A stretch of DNA of 64,000 nt from Pocillopora verrucosa (taxonomy: Eukaryota; Cnidaria; Anthozoa; Scleractinia; Pocilloporidae), in contig NC_089321.1 in NCBI RefSeq assembly GCF_036669915.1, positions 16,382,093 to 16,446,092 of the forward strand. Reading direction: 5' to 3'. Each line of letters begins with the position of its first letter. Position 1 is the stretch's first letter. Positions 58,204 through 64,000 of the stretch are shown piece by piece. The notes under the pieces are model-generated. The model did no database searches. It was not told the origin of the DNA and saw nothing but the letters and a program-made list of their open reading frames with translations. The translations under genes and the position numbers were made by a program.

Positions 58204-61200
58204 TTATCCAGGCTGGTTGCTTTCTTCTTCATTATGCTTTCTGACCTAAATGGAAGGAACAGACAGTTGAAAGCTCCTTAAAAAAATATACAACACAAGC
58301 AGTACAACCTTACAATGGCCATGAGTCTGTGGCTCAGTGTTAGAGCAATGCAGTGTGGAATCTAGAGATGTGGGGTGTTATTGTGATTCCACAATTACGC
58401 CATTTTTTCATATTAGGGCACTGGAATACACAAAATATGCCACAGTATAACACTGTAGAACAGGGAAAAAATACAGAACAGATTCTAGTCCATTGTAGGC
58501 AACCCCCTGGCAGTTCACATTATTTCCCAAGCAGTCTACTAGTACCCTTTTATACTCCTGAGTGGACAGAGGCACTGTGAGATTAAGTGTCTTGCCCAAG
58601 AACGCATCACATGGACCTGGATGGGACTTGAACCCAGACCTTTACTAGGCAAGATGTTACATCAACTCAACCCTCAAAAATCAAACCAATTCAAACAGAA
58701 TCAATGTGATTAGATGCAAACAGGCCAAATAACCAGGTTTAGTGTAAGAAAGCTAAAAAACAACGTAACAACAGCAAACAAGCACAAAAAAAGGTTTTTG
58801 GTGCAATAAAGCTGAAGAGAGTGTAGTTTAGCAGCAAAAATAAAAAAAATGTTGTTTTGAGTGAGATATAGCTAGAATCAACATGATTAGCTGCAAACAG
58901 GCAAAACCTTTTTCCACTGCGAAAAAGCTGAAAAAAGCGCAATTAAGCAACAAAACAGCAAAAAGGTTTTTTTGAGTGAGATGTAAGTGGTCTCAATTCT
59001 CATTCGTTGTGAATACTTACAATCTTGATAATGTGTTCGCGAGATTTTTCATTTCCGTGACAATCACTCTCCTGGTAAGGTGGATCAATTGTTACTTCAT
59101 TCATGACCACAATACTTTTCCCATTCCACTTGACTTCATTAATTCTATGGAATGAATGTATCCATTCTTAGTATAGCCAAAAAAAATTTTTTTTTTTTTT
59201 TTTAACAACATGATACTTATATTAACTACATTAGGGTTCCTTTCATGGGATTCTCTACGTATATTGCATCACACTACTTACTTACAGTACTCTTAAGATA
59301 CAATTAATATTTATTAATATTTATGCTACTTACATTGTTCTACTTACACTACGTACAATGTGATAATGCACACATATTCAGAGGCACATCACTTAAGAAA
59401 GAAACTTATTCTCTTCTCTTTTTCCAAAAAATAATAAAAAGAAGTATAGCCAACATTGTGGATATCAGAAATTACAACCTTCCTACTGTTTTTTGCGCAA
59501 CTCAATTGGCTACTTTACACCACAGGGTACAAAATCACCTAACAGTTATCATGCAATCATCCCTGTTTACAATAATATTTTTCCTGAGATTATTGCCATC
59601 AATAAGAAGAAAAAAAGAGAAGAAAAAGCCATCTGAAGAGTTTCACTTTTTTGTGTTTAGTACTTTACATGGATGAAAAATATATGATTGATTGCAATAA
59701 ACTTGGTAGTGGCATAAAAAAGCTGATCTTAAATGCTGCTTTGGAAAGAACAAAACACTCACCAAAATTTGCAGTCAGTGCACCATACAAAAATTAATGG
59801 AATGGTTATGAAATAATCAAACCCCTCCTGGCTTGCTGATATGTCTATTGATAATGTCCTTAGCTCAGAAATTGTCCTCAAAATTTTACATTTGCCCTTA
59901 AAGCTTTGCTCCTCAGCCAAACATTCAGTCTGGGACAATATCTCAACATTATCAGCCGACATACTAGCCACCTGATTCATTTACTTAGTATTGTCTCTCC
60001 ACAAGATCACACCTTGTGTTGCAAAATAATAAACTGATTAAAATGAAACAGTCATAACTGTTTGTTCTAAAATACTAGTTCTGATGTAATTCCATGTCCC
60101 CCTCCTAATCGAATAATGGATCAAAATGTGATAAATTAAAAGGTGATTCAAAATAGAGACAAGGATGTCACTGATATTCTTCTGCAACTTATTGACTTAA
60201 AAAATGGAATATTCTTTCTTTATTTAATTAAAATAAAACTAAATTGAATTTATGCTCATTTTTATGGATATACATTGTCAAGCAGAAAGTCCAAATTAAA
60301 AAAAAAAACTTTGTTAGGATAAAACTGTAATTTCATCAAGCCTAAAAGTTGTGTATCTTACTCTCAAAATTGGTATTTAAATCAAGTCTGACATATTACA
60401 TGGCTTTGTGTCATTTTGTCTCCGACATCACTCAACCATGCCACTTGTCCAAAATAATAATTTTGCAATGAACCTCTAACAACTCTCCAAACAATTTTTT
60501 TACAAAAATATTTGGAGGAAGTGAAAAGCTTATTGTAATCAATCAATTTAGCCTTTTTAGAGAGTATATAACTTGAAAAATTTGCCCAGGAAACCAACCT
60601 TAATTTTCCCACACACATACACACAACCTGGAACTTTGTAAAACTTACGTTTTGTTTATGGTGTCGAACAGCTTTTGGGCTCCTGGTGTTACATTGATGC
60701 CTATTTTCTCTACTGCTCGTCGTTTCTGCTCAAGAGCTAATGCAATCTTTTTATCAATTTTGTCATGTTCTACACATGGCAGAGAAGGAGGTGGTTTGTT
60801 GGATACTTCTGAAACGTTCAGCGTCTTCATGCGAGCCAAGTTCAACATCCTTATATCTGTAACATTTTTCTTGGGGTTCTTGGAAGATTCTACACAGCTT
60901 GTTAAGGTTAAATGATAATATCGTATCCTCTAGCAACAATGAATCAATCGGTGTAGATCATAGAGAGTCACTTTTACATATAAATGGATAATTTACAGTT
61001 AAAACCTTGGTTTGTACATGCATACACAATAATAGACCACGCTTGGCTTTTGTGAATATCATCACAATATCAATACAATATCAATCAGATAAGAGATGAG
61101 AATAAAGAAAAATAACAATTTGGAGACAATTAGTTGATTCAATACTAAATTCTCTGAACTAACATTATAAGAATTCTATGGTTGGCAGTACGGAGAATTA

Positions 61201-62640
61201 CAAATGTGATCTGGGAGTTGAAGGGTTAAGTATTGTACAACAAAAACCAAAGTAATCATATAGCCAATCATAGCAAAGGTCAAAATCACAAACAGCTAAT
61301 GACAATGCAAATAAAAACAAACAAACAAACAAACTGTTAAAAGCAGGGGAAACATGGGTGTCCAAGTCACCATTGGTCTCAGTTTTAGATCTTATTGGAT
61401 GAGACGATAGCGCAAGTTCTCTGAACCAATCACATATCAAAGTGCAATCCTGCATTTCTTTTGTCAGTCACTTAAAAACATTTCTGAAATGGATTAAGCT
61501 TAGTAGTGTTTATAGCACAAAGGCTAGTGCTGCCAACCAAATCAGTAAACAAATAAATTCACACAAAACATTACAAGGTTAAGAACTCCACTTGGTGGGA
61601 GGCAAACCACTAAGTTTTTTCACATTGACCTTAACCTCTCCTAGTGGGCAGACATGATGACTTCCCCTTGTTTCAGTCTTTGCAAGGTACAGAAGGGGTT
61701 GATGATGAAAAAAATAAATACATTTTTCCAGATATTGGAATTCTCTAAGGAAACCATTTACTCGTTTCATTTGTTCAATTGCCGTAAAAATCAGCTCAAT
61801 TTTAAGTCAGCCACACACACAAAAAAATTTCAAGCTAAATAGTCAACACCATTGACATCCTCTTAGGAAGAAGCCATCTAACAGCAAGGAATCAAAAGAG
61901 CCTTATAAACTTAACTTTACTCAAAACAGCGACATACCTCAGACAAAATGCGAGAAGAAAATATCTTGCATGGGATAAGCCCATTCAAAGAATGAAACGG
62001 GAGCGTTTCTTGCCCTCCTCGCTTCCTGTTTGGGTTCCTCGCTTGATTAAAATCCGTGGAAGAAGAAATCACTGTACATTGAACGTTAAATGTCCTTACC
62101 GAGTAGGATAATCATCGATGACCGCTGTTATTTGGAAACGATAAAAAATTCTAATGTGTTTAATTAATGACACTTTTAAATTAGAACTTCATCGAAAAAT
62201 ATTTTACACTTCCTACATCGAAAGAAGACGTTTATAAAATCTGTAACGGTTTGCAAAACAAATTCACAGCATTAATTTACCACATGTAAAAACAACACAG
62301 ATACCGCCAAAAATATAAAAATCCCTAAAATTGAAGATCCTGTTTTAGTAAATTCAACATTTCGATTATGGTGTAAAAATCGCAGCTCACGATCCTTTGG
62401 CGAATTCTTCGCACCACGAGACTCTGCTACCGGCAACGCGTTGCCTCAAAAAAAAAAACGAGCGATCGAAGCAAAAAGGATACTAATAACTAAAAGCTTG
62501 GCTCCGTAATCGAAAGCCACAACTTCTCCTTCAATTTTTTCATCAAAGCAAGTGGTACAAACCACTTTCGTTCCCGGTGGAATTTCTTTGCTGTCTTTTG
62601 CGTCGCCAGTCGCCATGTTTCCACCGGTACTTCCACTCAT
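58204..62640 (-). CDS. LSM12: LSM12 homologue (LSm domain plus anticodon-binding-like domain)
   Basis: Four exons in coding order: 62640-62484, 60889-60649, 59144-59021, 58245-58204. They total 564 nt, or 187 residues (human is 195), with consistent phases. After a short variable N-terminus, the LSm half has GTKVVCTTCFDEKIEGEVVA and FDYGAKLLVIK. The central part ARMKTLNVSEVSNKPPPSLP leads into the AD domain (KIALALEQKRRAVEKIGINV, TPGAQKLFDTINKT), then NGKSIVVMNEVTIDPPYQ and a short last exon VRKHNEEESNQPG. Family members bind ataxin-2 and act in RNA regulation. Vertebrate LSM12 has also been described as an NAADP-binding protein. The start is uncertain: ATGs at 62706, 62640 (MSGSTGG) and 62616 (MATGDAK) are all in frame. 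The gene is divergent from the UBA gene at 62909. Confidence 0.93.
58490..58660 (-). mobile_element. tRNA-derived SINE copy, family 1
   Basis: AAGTGTCTTGCCCAAGAACG and GGGACTTGAACCCAGACCTT match the family. It lies in an LSM12 intron. Confidence 0.6.
61060..61229 (-). mobile_element. TTAA-family MITE, second subfamily, 5' truncated
   Basis: AGATGAGAATAAAGAAAAAT and ATCTGGGAGTTGAAGGGTTAAG match the reversed subfamily. The left end is not distinct. It lies in the long LSM12 intron. Confidence 0.6.
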
Positions 62641-62908
62641 GCGTACACGAGTTCTTAATCCTGCCTTACTAGTTTTGGGAGAGTTTGTAGTTTGATCGTT
62701 TGTCAAGCAGTATATAAACTACTGAACTCATTCAATTGGCTTTAAGTTACCAATAAAGGTATAAATAGCATTTTTACTCTTGACAGTTGCGATAATTTTT
62801 TAAAACAATCGTCTTTTCCACTCAAGAATTTGATCCTTACGTCATCTGTTTTCTAATCTTTTTCGTGAGTATGGAAACCGCTGACACGCGACCGTTAGCA
62901 CAACAAAC
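62641..62908. promoter_or_regulatory. Bidirectional promoter region between LSM12 and the UBA gene
   Basis: About 270 bp separate the divergent start codons. A shared promoter is likely from the spacing alone. No TATA box or clear factor site stands out. Confidence 0.45.
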
Positions 62909-63599
62909 ATGGCGGACGAAATGGTGAGTGATTTTACTCGTTTTGTTTGATCTTTCAGCTTGACAAACAGTGAGTACCTAGCGGAAAACAGCATTTTTTA
63001 TAATATCTCGAACCGTCTATATATACATTAAAAAAACCTGTTTAAGACAAATCAGATGAAACAGAAAGGTTCAACCACATTGACGAGATTAGGAAAGCAG
63101 GTTGTTACACTTCAATGCTCTTCTTCGAGACAAAATGGGTCGGGACACTTTTTTGTAACTTGCAATTTTCTGTTGCTCTTCTTTCTTCTTTCAATGTTGT
63201 CTTTACCTCTGTTCCCTCGGCCACAGATTATATCGAGAGGGAGAGGAGCCGCAGGTAGTACTAGTGTCCATGCAAAATTTTTCAGAAGTTTACAGTAGCA
63301 CTAGAAGATGAAAACGAAATTACACAGATGTTTTGGTGGATTGATAAGCTTGGTTGAAGCAACTTTGTGATTTTGATATACACGTTATGATTTCAATGGG
63401 AAACATGAACACATTTTAAAACATGTTCATGTACGTACTGGTATGTAGTTGTTTTTGTTATGGAAGAGACAGTTTTATTTGAATTGTCCTAGGATGTTGA
63501 TGACCTTTTGCGTGCCTTGGCCTCCATGGGCTTTGAACTTGAAGACTGCCAGATGGCTCTAGAGGCAGGCAATACCACTTTGGAATCTGCAGTAGAGTG
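62909..63599 (+). CDS. UBA-domain protein, first two exons only
   Basis: Exon 1 (62909-62923) encodes MADEM and ends at a GTGAGT donor. Exon 2 (63493-63599) continues in frame and ends at GTAATT in phase 2. The joined sequence has a ubiquitin-associated fold: LLRALASMGFELEDCQMAL with the MGF loop, then EAGNTTLESAVEW with the helix-3 ending. N-terminal UBA domains ending in AVEW/AMDW occur in UBX-type and several other ubiquitin-binding adaptors, so the exact family cannot be decided from 41 residues. The remaining exons lie beyond 64000. Confidence 0.7.
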
Positions 63600-63734
63600 G
63601 TAATTCGTATATATATACATTTTTAAATAAGCACACACACTTGCCAACAGTCAGAACCCATAATTATGTACTAAGCAATCTTCTCAGTTATGAACACTAC
63701 TTAATAGTGAAAATAAGGCCAGAAAATATTGAGG

Positions 63735-63805
63735 CCTGTACGGGATTCAAACCCATGACCTCTGTTTTACCAGTGTAGTGCTGTACTAACTGAGCTAAGA
63801 AGCTA
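63735..63805 (-). mobile_element. tRNA-like SINE head
   Basis: In reverse: CTTAGCTCAGTTAGTACAGC (A-box-like), then GGTCATGGGTTTGAATCCCG (B-box-like). About 71 bp, without an obvious perfect acceptor stem, so a SINE head is more likely than a functional tRNA gene. Confidence 0.55.
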
Positions 63806-63829
63806 ACTGAGAGCTGGTCTACTGCTTAA

Positions 63830-63978
63830 CCCTTTCACTCCCAAGATCTTATTAGCAATTCTCCTTACCCTCTGCCATACAATTGTTATGATGTTAGTTT
63901 GTAGAATTGGGTATTGGATCAATCTGTAAATATATTTTTTCTATTCTCACAACTTGTTCACTCATGGGAGTAAAAGGG
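63830..63978 (+). mobile_element. TTAA-flanked MITE, second subfamily
   Basis: TTAA at 63826-63829 and 63979-63982. Ends CCCTTTCACTCCCAAGATC and CATGGGAGTAAAAGGG are inverted. Interior GATGTTAGTTTGTAGAATT matches the copy at 39296. It lies in an intron of the UBA gene. Confidence 0.82.
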
Positions 63979-64000
63979 TTAAGTAGTGTTCATTACTGTG

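Noticed and set aside
57865..58281. A 138-codon plus-strand open frame with hydrophobic stretches
   Set aside because: It overlaps the last exon (58245-58204) and 3' UTR of LSM12 on the other strand, lacks splice or family support, and parts of it derive from the inverted repeat at 57627-57875.
63735..63805. A functional tRNA gene
   Set aside because: A- and B-box-like motifs are present, but there is no clear matching acceptor stem or proper cloverleaf. A SINE head is more likely.

Overview
The window is eukaryotic nuclear DNA from an animal, most likely an anthozoan cnidarian and probably a stony coral. It is AT-rich and intron-dense. Introns are GT-AG and mostly 0.1-3 kb long. Proteins and exon layouts resemble vertebrate orthologues, and the introns and intergenic space are full of short non-autonomous transposons and tRNA-derived SINEs. 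I cannot name the species from sequence alone.

Layout from left to right: (1) 1-4453, repeat-rich, with one transposon inserted into another. (2) 4454-9086 (+), metaxin-2, lacking only its first exon. (3) 11061-34617 (+), a complete separase of 30 exons and 2096 residues, with the catalytic His1975/Cys2001 pair and a candidate self-cleavage site. (4) 37278-42901 (-), mitochondrial 3-hydroxyisobutyrate dehydrogenase in 8 exons, including a 17-nt microexon. It is divergent, across a 97-bp gap, from (5) 42999-43181 (+), a 60-residue COX14-like protein. (6) 43182-49019, a repeat-dominated region with some unassigned splice-like minus-strand segments. (7) 49160-50942 and 53251-55158 (+), a tandem pair of five-exon genes for small single-pass membrane proteins. 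Each has a signal peptide, LRR N-cap, one LRR, a reduced C-cap, a His-rich juxtamembrane stretch, a membrane helix and a repetitive charged tail. Decayed fragments of further copies lie between and after them. (8) 58204-62640 (-), LSM12 in 4 exons, divergent from (9) 62909 onward (+), the start of a UBA-domain protein that leaves the window.

The identifiable conserved genes are housekeeping genes: mitochondrial protein import (metaxin), cohesin cleavage at anaphase (separase), valine catabolism (HIBADH), cytochrome oxidase assembly (COX14-like) and RNA metabolism (LSM12). They look like ordinary neighbours, not a pathway. The lineage-specific part is the mini-LRR receptor pair, whose promoter blocks share a perfect cAMP-response-element palindrome at the same distance from the start codon.

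The other prominent feature is a family of at least 17 short elements with CCCTTT...AAAGGG ends, several precisely flanked by TTAA, the hallmark of piggyBac-type mobilisation. One copy sits inside another and shows the TTAA duplication directly. All gene models were assembled by eye from splice sites and reading-frame continuity. No alignment or transcript data were available.
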